Of a DNA stretch of 64,000 nucleotides, positions 53,100 through 60,934 are shown piece by piece. Position 1 is the stretch's first letter. Every line of letters begins with the position of its first letter. The notes under the pieces are model-generated. The model was not told the DNA's origin. It did no database searches and worked only from the letters and a program-made list of their open reading frames with translations. The DNA comes from Streptomyces sp. NBC_01669 (GTDB taxonomy: Bacteria > Actinomycetota > Actinomycetes > Streptomycetales > Streptomycetaceae). The stretch covers positions 2,108,001 through 2,172,000 of the forward strand of contig NZ_JAPEQG010000001.1 in assembly GCF_026339735.1 (NCBI RefSeq), in the 5' to 3' direction. Position numbers and translations under genes: made by a program.

Positions 53100-54695
53100 T
53101 CAGGCGCGGCTGACGTCCAGGAACGACAGGCCCGTGGTGGGCAGCGGCTTGAAGCCGGGCAGGGCCTTCTCGTTCCAGGCGGTGGGCAGCTTCCGGTGCA
53201 GGATCGGGTAGAGCGCGGCCTCGTCGGCGACGAGGTCGGTGACCTGGCCCCACAGCTCCTTGCGCTTCGTCTCGTCAACTGCCTGGGCGGCCTTGTCGAG
53301 GAGCTGCTTGACCTGCTTGTACGCGGCGGACTTGCCCCAGCCGTACCGGCTCTCCGGCCAGAAGCCGTAGTAGAACCAGCGCAGCAGCAGGTCGGCGTCG
53401 TTGCCGAAGACGGACGGGTCGCCGGGGGCGACGAGGACGTCGAAGCCGCCCTTGTCGATCTTGGCGTACTGGGCGGGCGACTGCGCGATGTCGAGCGTGA
53501 CCTCGACGCCCGCCGCCTCCCAGCTCTCCTTCAGCAGGGGAGCGATGTCCTTGACCCAGCCGGTGTCGGTCGTGAGCACCGTGAAGGACAGGTCCTTGAC
53601 GCCCGCGTCGGCGAGCAGCTTCTTCGCCCTGGCCACGTCGTGCGTGTAGACGGTGGCGGCCTTGTGGTAGTCGGGGTGGGTGGCCGGGACATAGCCCGTG
53701 GCCGCAGCGGCGTTGCCGACCATCGCGGTGGAGATGATCTTCTCGGTGTCCAGGGCGTAGTGCAGCGCCTGGCGCACCCGCTTGTCGGCGAACCGCTTGT
53801 CGGCAGTGTTGAACATCAGGAAGAGCAGCCCGAAGGACTGCACCGACTCGGTCTTCGTGGAGCCGGAGAGCCGCTTCACGTCGATGTACGGGACGTCCTC
53901 GATGGCCTGGATCCGGCCGGACTCCATGGCGCTGACGCGCGCCGACTGGTCCGACATCAGGCGCCAGATCATCTTCTTGGCCTTGGCCGGGTGCGGGCCG
54001 TTGTACTTGTCGTAGGCCTCGAAGACGATCTTGTCCTCGCGGGTGGCCGAGACGAACGCGTACGGCCCGGAGCCGACCGGCTTGGCGTCGAACGCCTTGG
54101 GGTCGGGCTCGACGATCTTCCTCGGGACGATCCGGGCCACGGCGATACGGGACGGGAAGAGCGCGAAGGCGTACTTGAGCTTGAACTCGACCGTGCCCGC
54201 GTCGACGGCCTCGACCGTGTCGATGAACGGCACGAACTGCGCCATGAGTGAGGCGTTCTTCGGGTCCAGGATGCGTTCGAAGCTGAACACCACGTCGTCG
54301 GCGGTGACCGGCGATCCGTCGTGGAAGGTGGCGCCCTTGCGGAGCGTGGCCCGGTAGGTCGTGGCGTTGATCTTCTTCGGCATCTCGGTGGCGAGCGCGG
54401 GGCGGGCCACGAGCGTTGCCGGGTCGAGATCCACAAGGCCTTCGAAGATGTGCATGTTGGCGGCGTACGGAGTCGCGCCCGAGGTGATCATCGGGTCGAA
54501 GCCGGTCGACAGGGGGTAGGAGAGACCGGCTTCGATGAGGCCGCTGCCGCCGCCCTTGCCCGACGAACCGTCGGTGGTCGAAGTCGGTCCGCCGCATGCG
54601 GAAAGGCTCGCCGTGATGGCTGCTGCCGCACCGACAGCAGTGGTGTAACGCAGGAAGGTGCGGCGCTCGACACCGGCTGATCTCAGCTCGGGCAC
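53100..54695 (-). CDS. Solute-binding lipoprotein of the ABC importer (SBP_bac_5 family)
   Basis: The 531-residue protein starts at GTG 54695 (GGAGGA SD). The signal has a twin Arg (VERRTFLRYTTAVGAAAAI) and a lipobox (ASLSAC), so Tat export and lipid anchoring are likely. The fold is the oligopeptide-binding cluster C type (RKGATFHDGSPVTADDVVFSFERILDP; RVRQALHYALD). In Corynebacterium glutamicum a binding-protein system of this class imports sialic acid; that parallel and the operon lyase suggest the same ligand here. It heads the five-part import operon. Confidence 0.88.
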   Translation of the reverse strand: MPELRSAGVERRTFLRYTTAVGAAAAITASLSACGGPTSTTDGSSGKGGGSGLIEAGLSYPLSTGFDPMITSGATPYAANMHIFEGLVDLDPATLVARPALATEMPKKINATTYRATLRKGATFHDGSPVTADDVVFSFERILDPKNASLMAQFVPFIDTVEAVDAGTVEFKLKYAFALFPSRIAVARIVPRKIVEPDPKAFDAKPVGSGPYAFVSATREDKIVFEAYDKYNGPHPAKAKKMIWRLMSDQSARVSAMESGRIQAIEDVPYIDVKRLSGSTKTESVQSFGLLFLMFNTADKRFADKRVRQALHYALDTEKIISTAMVGNAAAATGYVPATHPDYHKAATVYTHDVARAKKLLADAGVKDLSFTVLTTDTGWVKDIAPLLKESWEAAGVEVTLDIAQSPAQYAKIDKGGFDVLVAPGDPSVFGNDADLLLRWFYYGFWPESRYGWGKSAAYKQVKQLLDKAAQAVDETKRKELWGQVTDLVADEAALYPILHRKLPTAWNEKALPGFKPLPTTGLSFLDVSRA

Positions 54696-54777
54696 GGGTC
54701 CTCCAGGGACGTCGGGGGTGGGACGGAAGGGCGGGAAAGAACGAGGGCGGAAGCAGGATCGCGAAGCCCGAAGCATA

Positions 54778-54827
54778 AGACGTCAGATGTCTGATGCCTT
54801 GATAGCGTGGGAACGTAGCTTGACAAT
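54778..54827. promoter_or_regulatory. Divergent promoters and operator copy A (ABC operon/GntR 1)
   Basis: On the plus strand TTGATA (54799-54804), 17 bases and GACAAT (54822-54827) form the GntR 1 promoter. On the minus strand TTGTCA, 16 bases and TATCAA form one for the ABC operon. Between 54778 and 54798, just downstream of the minus-strand -10, lies an operator-like element with the perfect repeat TCAGA-TG-TCTGA (54783-54794), related to copies B and C. Confidence 0.65.
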
Positions 54828-54858
54828 GGAGAGGGGTCAAGAGGTGGGGAGTTCACAT

Positions 54859-55593
54859 ATGTCCGGTACGAGGCCCGGCCGGCAGCTGCTCCGGCAGGAA
54901 GTCGTCGAGGGCATCAAGCGCTACATCCTCGAAGAGCGACTCCGCCCCGGGGACCCGCTGCCCACCGAGCCGGCCCTGTGCGAGGCGCTCGGCGCCAGCC
55001 GTTCCAGCGTCCGCGAGGCCGTCAAGATCCTCAATGCGCTGGACATCGTCGAGGTCCGCCACGGGCACGGCACATACGTCGGCCGGCTGAGCCTGTCCGC
55101 CCTGGTGGAGAGCCTGACCTTCCGCGGGCTGCTCTCCCCCGACGACGACTTCCAGGTGATGGCCGACCTCGTCGACGTACGCGAGCTCTTCGAACGCGGG
55201 ATGGCCGACCGGATCGTCTCGCTGCTGACCCCGGAGCAGCTCGACTCGCTGGAAGGCCTGGTGGCCACCATGCGCGCGACCGGGGCGCAGGAGGGGAACG
55301 GCTTCGTGGAAGCCGACCGGGCGTTCCACGCACTGCTGGTGGCACCGCTCGGCAATCAGCTGATCGGCCAGCTGTCGATGGCCTTCTGGGACGTGTACGC
55401 GATCGTCGCGCCGCATCTCGACGGATTCACGCATGCCGACGAGACGGCGACGATCGCCGCCCACCAGAACATCGTGGACGCCGCGCGGGCCGGTGACATC
55501 GACGGGTTCACGAAGGCGCTGGGCGAGCACTACGCGCCGGTCAGGCGGCGGATCTCGGAGGCCCGCGCCCGCGACGCGGCAGCCGTGGACTGA
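54859..55593 (+). CDS. FadR-type GntR regulator 1 (probable sialic acid regulator)
   Basis: The 244-residue protein has the FadR winged helix (EVVEGIKRYILEERLRPGDPLPTEPALCEALGASRSSVREAVKILNALDIVEVRHGHGTYV) and an FCD effector domain (EADRAFHALLVAPLGN, ATIAAHQNIVDAARAGD). It lies between the divergent ABC-nanA operon and the sialidase. Operator-like elements flank it on both sides. A sialic acid breakdown intermediate is the expected effector. ATG 54859 has a GGGGAG SD. Confidence 0.88.
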   Translation: MSGTRPGRQLLRQEVVEGIKRYILEERLRPGDPLPTEPALCEALGASRSSVREAVKILNALDIVEVRHGHGTYVGRLSLSALVESLTFRGLLSPDDDFQVMADLVDVRELFERGMADRIVSLLTPEQLDSLEGLVATMRATGAQEGNGFVEADRAFHALLVAPLGNQLIGQLSMAFWDVYAIVAPHLDGFTHADETATIAAHQNIVDAARAGDIDGFTKALGEHYAPVRRRISEARARDAAAVD

Positions 55594-55623
55594 CCGGGGC
55601 GCCGACGCCCACCGGGGAACGGA

Positions 55624-55652
55624 GCCAGGCCCTGCCGCTCGCAGGACCTGGC
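55624..55652 (+). terminator. Terminator of GntR 1
   Basis: Arms 55624-55635 and 55641-55652 pair over 12 bp with one mismatch and a 5-base loop, 31 bases past the stop codon. Confidence 0.75.
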
Positions 55653-55663
55653 CCGGCGGACCC

Positions 55664-55727
55664 TTGACGAGTGCCGCGGCGATGCCTAGGGTCCGTGTGC
55701 CAACAGGACATCAGACGTCTTCTGTCT
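55664..55727 (+). promoter_or_regulatory. Sialidase promoter with operator copy B
   Basis: TTGACG (55664-55669), 17 bases and TAGGGT (55687-55692) form a good housekeeping promoter. Starting 13 bases after the -10, the 22-bp element 55706-55727 (core ATCAGACGTCTTCTGTCT) matches copy C upstream of nanA 2 at 18 of 22 positions. A repressor bound there would overlap the transcription start. The sialidase start lies about 165 bases further on. Confidence 0.72.
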
Positions 55728-55891
55728 GGCTCTGATCCTGGCGCGCAGTACGCCACACCCCACACCACCCCGCGACGGCTCCTCCATGCCATGGACGGGT
55801 CACTCGCCCGCGGACTGCGCGGTGCCCTCCCTGTTCGCGGGGCGAACGGCCGAATGGACCGCCCGCCCCCCACCGAGAAGAGGAATCGTTC

Positions 55892-57340
55892 ATGCAGCGC
55901 AGAGTCTCCGTCGCCCTGCTGTCCGCCGCCCTGATGGTGCTGACCACCACCGGCACCGCGCACGGCGCGGCGGCCCCCGCCGCAGGCGAACTGACCTCCC
56001 AGGACCTGACCGTCGCGGGGGTGGGCTCGCCCCACTACCGCATCCCCGCCCTCACCACCTCGGTCAGGGGCACCCTGCTCGCCGCCTACGACGCCCGCCC
56101 CACCCTCGGCGACCTGCCGAGCCATATCGGCATCGTGCTGCGCCGCAGCACCGACGGCGGCGTCACCTGGCAGGCACAGCAGGTGGTCCGCAAGGAGGCG
56201 GCGCCCAACGGCTACGGCGACCCGAGCCTGCTCACCGACCGGACGACCGGCCGGATCTTCCTCTTCTACGCGGGTTCGGTGAACCAGGGCTTCTTCGGCT
56301 CCGGCACGGGCAATGACGAGACCGACCCGAACATCCTGCAGGCCGACTACAGCTACTCGGACGACGACGGTGTGACGTGGACCCACCGCCGCATCACCAA
56401 GCAGATCAAGAACCCTGCCTGGGCAGGCATGTTCGCGGCTTCCGGCGAGGGCATCCAGCTGCGGCACGGCACGTACAGGGGCCGGCTGATCCAGCAGTAC
56501 GCGATCCGCAACAACGGCGCCAACTACGCGGTCAGTGCGTACAGCGACGACCACGGCGAGACCTGGAACATGGGCAACCCCGTCGGTCCGGGCGGCGACG
56601 AGAACAAGACCGTCGAACTGTCCGACGGCACGGTCATGCTCAACAACCGGTCCAGGCCCTACCGCACGATCGCCTACTCCACCGACGGCGGCGTCAACTA
56701 CACCCCGTTCACCCAGGACACCAACCTGGTCGACCCGGCGAACAACGCGTCCGTCATCCGCTACAACCCCGGAGCCCCGGCGTCGAACCCGCAGTCGTCC
56801 TGGCTGCTGTTCAGCAACACCGAGGACACTTCGGCGCGGCGCAACCTCACGGTGAAGATGTCCTGCGACAACGGGAAGACCTGGCCGATCAGGAAGGTCG
56901 TCGATCCGGGCGCCGCCGCCTACTCGACGCTGACGCGACTGCCGGACGGCCGGGTGGGGCTGCTGTACGAGCGCGCCGACTACCAGCACATCACGTACGC
57001 GTCGTTCGATCTGAAGTGGCTGGCCGGGACCTGCGCGGACATCACGCTCACTCCGCCCGCGGCCCTGACGGCAGGCACCGGCGCGGAGGTGACGGTCCGG
57101 GTCGTCAACAGGATGAACGGACGGCGCAGCCAGGGCACGCTCGACCTGACCGTGCCCGGCGGCTGGACGACGCGGCAGGTGACGGTGCCCGCCCTCAGGC
57201 CGGGCCAGGGAGCCGACGTCAAGGTGCCGGTCACGGTCGCGGCGGGCGCCTCAGGGAGCGCCACTCTGACAGCCACCTACCAGACGGACGGGAAGCGGGC
57301 TTCGGGAAGCCGGACGGTGACGGTCACGCCCGTCGGATAG
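55892..57340 (+). CDS. Secreted sialidase (GH33)
   Basis: The 482-residue enzyme has a Sec signal (about 1-27), the RIP motif carrying the first catalytic Arg (SPHYRIPALT, about 48-52), and Asp-box sequences at about 86 (STDGGVTW), 156 (SDDDGVTW), 217 (SDDHGETW), 263 (STDGGVNY) and 324 (SCDNGKTW). The C-terminal catalytic-Tyr region GLLYERADYQHITYASFDLKWL completes the six-bladed propeller. A beta-sandwich domain like NPCBM-associated/NEW3 follows (about 390-482). It resembles Micromonospora viridifaciens NedA and frees terminal sialic acids outside the cell. GAGGA SD. Confidence 0.95.
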   Translation: MQRRVSVALLSAALMVLTTTGTAHGAAAPAAGELTSQDLTVAGVGSPHYRIPALTTSVRGTLLAAYDARPTLGDLPSHIGIVLRRSTDGGVTWQAQQVVRKEAAPNGYGDPSLLTDRTTGRIFLFYAGSVNQGFFGSGTGNDETDPNILQADYSYSDDDGVTWTHRRITKQIKNPAWAGMFAASGEGIQLRHGTYRGRLIQQYAIRNNGANYAVSAYSDDHGETWNMGNPVGPGGDENKTVELSDGTVMLNNRSRPYRTIAYSTDGGVNYTPFTQDTNLVDPANNASVIRYNPGAPASNPQSSWLLFSNTEDTSARRNLTVKMSCDNGKTWPIRKVVDPGAAAYSTLTRLPDGRVGLLYERADYQHITYASFDLKWLAGTCADITLTPPAALTAGTGAEVTVRVVNRMNGRRSQGTLDLTVPGGWTTRQVTVPALRPGQGADVKVPVTVAAGASGSATLTATYQTDGKRASGSRTVTVTPVG

Positions 57341-57346
57341 GTGGCG

Positions 57347-57394
57347 GCACCCGCGTACGCACGGCCCCGTCCCGGGCAGCACGTACGCGGGTGC
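57347..57394. terminator. Bidirectional terminator, sialidase/ABC ATPase
   Basis: Perfect 13-bp arms at 57347-57359 and 57382-57394 lie between convergent stops at 57340 and 57399. Confidence 0.82.
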
Positions 57395-57398
57395 TCCT

Positions 57399-58091
57399 TC
57401 AGCGGCCTCCGGACACCGGCGCCCGCGCCGCACCGGTCAGCTCCGCCATGTCGACGATCCGGTCGGCCGCCTCCGCCACCACCGGATCATGGGTCGCGAC
57501 GACGGTGACGCACCGGTCCCGGCGGGTGCGGTCGGCGAGGAGAGCGGCCAGTTCGCCCGCCTGTGAGCGGTCGACGGCCGCGGTCGGTTCGTCGACCAGC
57601 AGCAGCTTCGGCGCGAGGAACAGCGCGCGGGCCAGGGCGACGCGCTGGCGTTCGCCGCCGGAGAGCTCTTCCGGGCGGTGGCGCAGGCGGTGGCCGAGGC
57701 CGACCTCGGTCAGCGCTTCCTCGGCGCGGGCACGGTACGCGCGAGGGCGCCTGCCGCTGATGTACACGGCGGCCAGGAGCTGTTCGACGGCGGGCAGCCC
57801 GGAAAGCAGATTGCCGCTCTGGAACATGTAGCCGATCCGTTCGCGGCGGACCGCCGCACGCTGTGCGTCGGTGCGGGTCGCCAGGTCCTCGCCGTCCAGC
57901 AGGACCTGGCCGGCGGTGGGCCGCAGCAGGGCGCCCGCGACGGCAAGCAGGGTGGACTTGCCTGATCCGGACGGGCCGACGAGCGCGGTCGTACAGCCGG
58001 GCTCGAAGGTGACGTCGAGGCCGTCGAGGACGGTGGTCCGGGCGTCGGCGCGACCGAATTCGACGGTGACGCCGGTCAGTTCGAGGCTCAT
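57399..58091 (-). CDS. ABC transporter ATPase (LolD/MacB type)
   Basis: The 230-residue ATPase has Walker A (VGPSGSGKSTLLAV), signature (PEELSGGERQRVALARAL), Walker B (LLLVDEPTAAVDRS) and the H-loop (VVATHDP). ATG 58091 overlaps the permease stop by ATGA with GGGAG upstream. With the permease it forms an exporter-type complex controlled by the divergent TetR gene. It splits the sialic acid region but shows no link to it. Confidence 0.92.
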   Translation of the reverse strand: MSLELTGVTVEFGRADARTTVLDGLDVTFEPGCTTALVGPSGSGKSTLLAVAGALLRPTAGQVLLDGEDLATRTDAQRAAVRRERIGYMFQSGNLLSGLPAVEQLLAAVYISGRRPRAYRARAEEALTEVGLGHRLRHRPEELSGGERQRVALARALFLAPKLLLVDEPTAAVDRSQAGELAALLADRTRRDRCVTVVATHDPVVAEAADRIVDMAELTGAARAPVSGGR

Positions 58092-59209
58092 CGGTTGGCT
58101 CCCAGCATGGTCAGTGGGTCGGCGGTGGTGACCCGGCGCAGGGTCAGGGCGGTGCCCGCGAGGCCGACGGCGGCCACGGTGCACATGGTGACGGCGAGCG
58201 TGGCGGTGGGCAGACTGAACGGCACCTGCTCACCGACCAGCAGCCCGACGGCTGCGGCGAGGACGGCGCCCGCCGCGGTACCGAGGACGACGACCAGCGC
58301 GGCCTGGAGCACGGTGTGGGCGAGCAGCCTCCTGCGGGAGGCACCGAGAGCGCGGAGCAGGGCCAGTTCGGGTCGGCGCTGCACGGTCCACACCGCGAAG
58401 AACGCGCCGACGACAAGCGGGGCGATCAGGTAGAGGAAGACCTGGATCGAGTTCATCGTGACGCGCTCGCCGGTGTAGCCGGGGGCCGCCTCGTACGCCT
58501 TCTCCTTGGTGAGCGTCGTGGTGGAGAGCCGCTGGTCGAGGGCGGCGAACGAGCCGCCGCCGGAGTCGCGTACGGCCAGGGCGCTGAACTGGTCGGGGAT
58601 CGTGGCGGTGGCGGAGGCCGGGGCGCCCGGGGTGCTGAAGCGGATGCGCTGCCAGGTGGTCAACGGGACGTAGGCAGCCGGAACATGCCCGTAACTGGAA
58701 CGGTCGGTGAGGCCGGTGACGTGCAGTCGGATGCCGAGCCGGTCGATGACGAGGGTATCCCCGACCCGTACCCCCTCGTCGGCGAGCTTGGCGGAGATCA
58801 CGATGCTGTCGGCGGCGGCGCGGTCGAGACCCCGGCCCGCGGTGACGGACGGGGCGAGGAAGGAGCCGGGTTCGACGCCGAAGGCGGCGAGGTCGACCTC
58901 GGCGCCGCGGTCCGTCGTGCCGCGGGTGATGGAGACGCCCAGGGGGGTCGTGTCGGCGTCGGCTTCCTGGTGCCAGGCGGCCGCCGCCCGGTCGTCGAGG
59001 AGGCTACGGGCGAATTGGTCGGACCGGGCGTCGGAGGAGAACACCAGGTGCGAGGCCGGGAGGCGGCGCAGGGCCGAAACGGTGTCGTCGCCGAGGCCGG
59101 TGGTGAAGCCGGAGACGATGCCGACGAGTGCGGCGACGAGCACCACGACGGACCCCATGAGCAGAAAGCGGCCACGGGCTGCGCGCAGCTCCAGCAGTGC
59201 GAGGAACAC
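58088..59209 (-). CDS. FtsX-like ABC permease
   Basis: The 373-residue protein has the four-helix FtsX layout: one N-terminal helix (FLLMGSVVVLVAALVGIVSG), a large extracytoplasmic MacB-like domain (about 40-250) and three C-terminal helices (IQVFLYLIAPLVVGAFFAVW; AHTVLQAALVVVLGTAAGAVLAAAVGLLV; the last near 345-362). GTG 59209 has an AAGGGAA SD. It is the first gene of a two-gene operon repressed, presumably, by the TetR protein. Confidence 0.9.
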   Translation of the reverse strand: MFLALLELRAARGRFLLMGSVVVLVAALVGIVSGFTTGLGDDTVSALRRLPASHLVFSSDARSDQFARSLLDDRAAAAWHQEADADTTPLGVSITRGTTDRGAEVDLAAFGVEPGSFLAPSVTAGRGLDRAAADSIVISAKLADEGVRVGDTLVIDRLGIRLHVTGLTDRSSYGHVPAAYVPLTTWQRIRFSTPGAPASATATIPDQFSALAVRDSGGGSFAALDQRLSTTTLTKEKAYEAAPGYTGERVTMNSIQVFLYLIAPLVVGAFFAVWTVQRRPELALLRALGASRRRLLAHTVLQAALVVVLGTAAGAVLAAAVGLLVGEQVPFSLPTATLAVTMCTVAAVGLAGTALTLRRVTTADPLTMLGANR

Positions 59210-59233
59210 GGCGGTTCCCTTCGAGGATCGATG

Positions 59234-59283
59234 TTAGGGACGGTGCGTCGCCAAGATAGATGATGGCGACGCACCGTCGCCAA
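59234..59283. promoter_or_regulatory. Two tandem TetR operators
   Basis: A perfect 19-bp palindrome TGGCGACG-CAC-CGTCGCCA (59264-59282) and a second copy at 59234-59254 with two mismatches in one arm have centres 29 bases apart, between the divergent permease and TetR genes. This fits two repressor dimers. Confidence 0.88.
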
Positions 59284-59324
59284 GTGGGTCCCCTGACGGC
59301 CGGTCGGCCTTCTAGACTGGGCCG

Positions 59325-59915
59325 GTGCCCAAGATCAGCGCCGCCACGGTCGCCGAGCACCACGCCCAGCAGCGGCTGGCCCTGGTGCGGGCGGCACGTG
59401 CACTGCTGGAGGGCGGCGACGCGGAAGCGGTGACCTTCACCGCGGTCGCCAAGGCCACGGGCCTCGCCCGCAACAGCGTCTACAAGTACTTCCCCGGCCG
59501 CCCCGAACTGCTCGCCGCGGTCGTCGAGGACGCGATGCCGCGCTGGACGTCCGCCATCAGGGCGGGCATGTCGGCGGCCGCCACGCCGGAGCAGAAGATC
59601 GCCGCGTATGTGACGTCGCAACTGGAGCTGGTGCGCAGCGGCGAGCACCGGATCGCCCAGGCGCTGGCCGGGGTCCGGGATGCGGCCGTGGTGAGGGAGA
59701 GCGCGGCGCAGGCGCACCGGGAGCTGCTCACTCCGCTGACAGGTGCGCTGGCGGAGCTGGGGGATGACGATCCGCGGCGTACGGCGGTACTGCTCCAGGG
59801 GATCGTCAATGCCGCCACGACGGCGATCGAGTCGGGGGACGACGCGGTGGCGGTGACGGGGCGGGCCGTGCGGATGGCGGTTGCCGCCGTGATGGGGAGC
59901 GCCGCCTCGGCGTGA
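59325..59915 (+). CDS. TetR-family repressor of the ABC/FtsX exporter
   Basis: The 196-residue protein has a TetR helix-turn-helix (RLALVRAARALLEGGDAEAVTFTAVAKATGLARNSVYKYFPGRPELLAAVV) and a helical ligand domain. Two operators lie in the divergent promoter region. The GTG start has no SD, but TAGACT (59313-59318) sits seven bases upstream, so the mRNA is probably leaderless. Confidence 0.9.
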   Translation: MPKISAATVAEHHAQQRLALVRAARALLEGGDAEAVTFTAVAKATGLARNSVYKYFPGRPELLAAVVEDAMPRWTSAIRAGMSAAATPEQKIAAYVTSQLELVRSGEHRIAQALAGVRDAAVVRESAAQAHRELLTPLTGALAELGDDDPRRTAVLLQGIVNAATTAIESGDDAVAVTGRAVRMAVAAVMGSAASA

Positions 59916-59991
59916 GGTGTGCCCGGTGACGGGGTTGCGCGGCCTTCGGCTCGGCTCCGCCTCCATTGCCGGACCGGCCCGATCGCACCCT

Positions 59992-60100
59992 GCCGGGCGC
60001 GATGTGCCCGGCGTGCTTCATTTCGCCCCACCGGGCGTACGCGCCCGGAGTGCTTGACTCTGCCCGCCGGACGCGATGTGCCCGGCGGGCTCGACTCCGG
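59992..60100. repeat. Three tandem hairpin repeats after the GntR 2 gene
   Basis: Three related units of 36-38 bp start at about 59992, 60030 and 60066. Each has a CCGG(G/A)CG...GCCCGG hairpin followed by a spacer like TGCTTGACTCTGCCC. They fill the space before the stop of GntR 2 (60101), on the convergent side to TetR. They may act as stacked terminators. Confidence 0.7.
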
Positions 60101-60784
60101 TCAGCGTTCGAGGCGGGTGCGGATGCCGTCGAAATGTGTGCGCATCGCCCGCACCGCCCGTTCCCCGTCGGCCGCCGCGACAGCCGCGACGATCTCGCGG
60201 TGCTGGGCGCAGGTGACCCCGGGGTCCTGGTGGCCGTCGTCGAGATCCTCGCGCACCCGGTCCATGGCCGCCCAGAACGCGTCCAGCACCTCGCTCAGCA
60301 GGTGGTTGTCGAGCGAGGAGTACAGCGCGAGGTGGAACGCGCGGTCGGTGGAGCGCGCGACACGTCCGGTGCGCGCCTCGGCCTCCATCTTCGCCACGAG
60401 CCCGTGCAGCACGGCCAGATCCTCTTCCGGCATGCCGGCCGTGACGGCTCCGACCAGCCCCGCCTCCAGCGCCTCCCGCACCTTCATCAGCTCGGCGAGC
60501 CCGGGCTCCCCCCGGCGGTGCCGGACGGCCGCGCGGAAGGCGAGCGCCTCGACGAACGGCGAGAGGGAGAGCGAGCCGACGAACATGCCGAAGCCGCGGC
60601 GGATCTCCACGACATTGACGGCCTGGAGTGCCTTCAGGGCCTCGCGCACGGAGACACGCCCGACCCCGAACATCTCCATCAGCTCGGCCTCGGTGGGCAG
60701 CGCGTCGCCGGGGCCGAGTCTGCGTTCCAGGATCAGCTCCTTGACCTGGCGTTCTATGTCCTGAGCCATGGTGGGCCGCGCCAC
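60101..60784 (-). CDS. FadR-type GntR regulator 2 (beside the nanA-nanK-nanE operon)
   Basis: The 227-residue protein has the FadR winged helix (DIERQVKELILERRLGPGDALPTEAELMEMFGVGRVSVREALKALQAVNVVEIRRGFGMFV) and FCD domain (RSTDRAFHLALYSSLDN, TCAQHREIVAAVAAADGE). It is a clear paralogue of GntR 1: both have the LSLS segment after the wing (GRLSLSALVESLTFR versus GSLSLSPFVEALAFR). GTG 60784 has a GGAGGA SD. It is divergent from the nanA 2 operon. Confidence 0.88.
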   Translation of the reverse strand: MARPTMAQDIERQVKELILERRLGPGDALPTEAELMEMFGVGRVSVREALKALQAVNVVEIRRGFGMFVGSLSLSPFVEALAFRAAVRHRRGEPGLAELMKVREALEAGLVGAVTAGMPEEDLAVLHGLVAKMEAEARTGRVARSTDRAFHLALYSSLDNHLLSEVLDAFWAAMDRVREDLDDGHQDPGVTCAQHREIVAAVAAADGERAVRAMRTHFDGIRTRLER

Positions 60785-60811
60785 AACGTCCTCCTGAGGT
60801 GCTGTTGCCCC

Positions 60812-60877
60812 TTGACCGGTCGCAGGAGCATCTGTTTAAGGTGAGGTCAGACATAGGACATCTTACGTCTCATGTCT
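60812..60877 (+). promoter_or_regulatory. nanA 2 operon promoter with operator copy C
   Basis: TTGACC (60812-60817), 17 bases and TTTAAG (60835-60840) form the promoter. The 22-bp element 60856-60877 (core ACATCTTACGTCTCATGTCT) starts 15 bases after the -10, the same layout as at the sialidase. An upstream copy of AGACAT (60850-60855) extends it. Confidence 0.72.
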
Positions 60878-60934
60878 CGATCTGCGCAGCCGCCACAGGC
60901 CGCGATCGGTGTACCGACAAGCTGGAGCCTCACC

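Noticed and set aside
57399..59915. ABC/FtsX-TetR unit as part of the sialic acid system
   Set aside because: It is exporter-type with its own TetR operators and none of the shared sialic acid operator elements.
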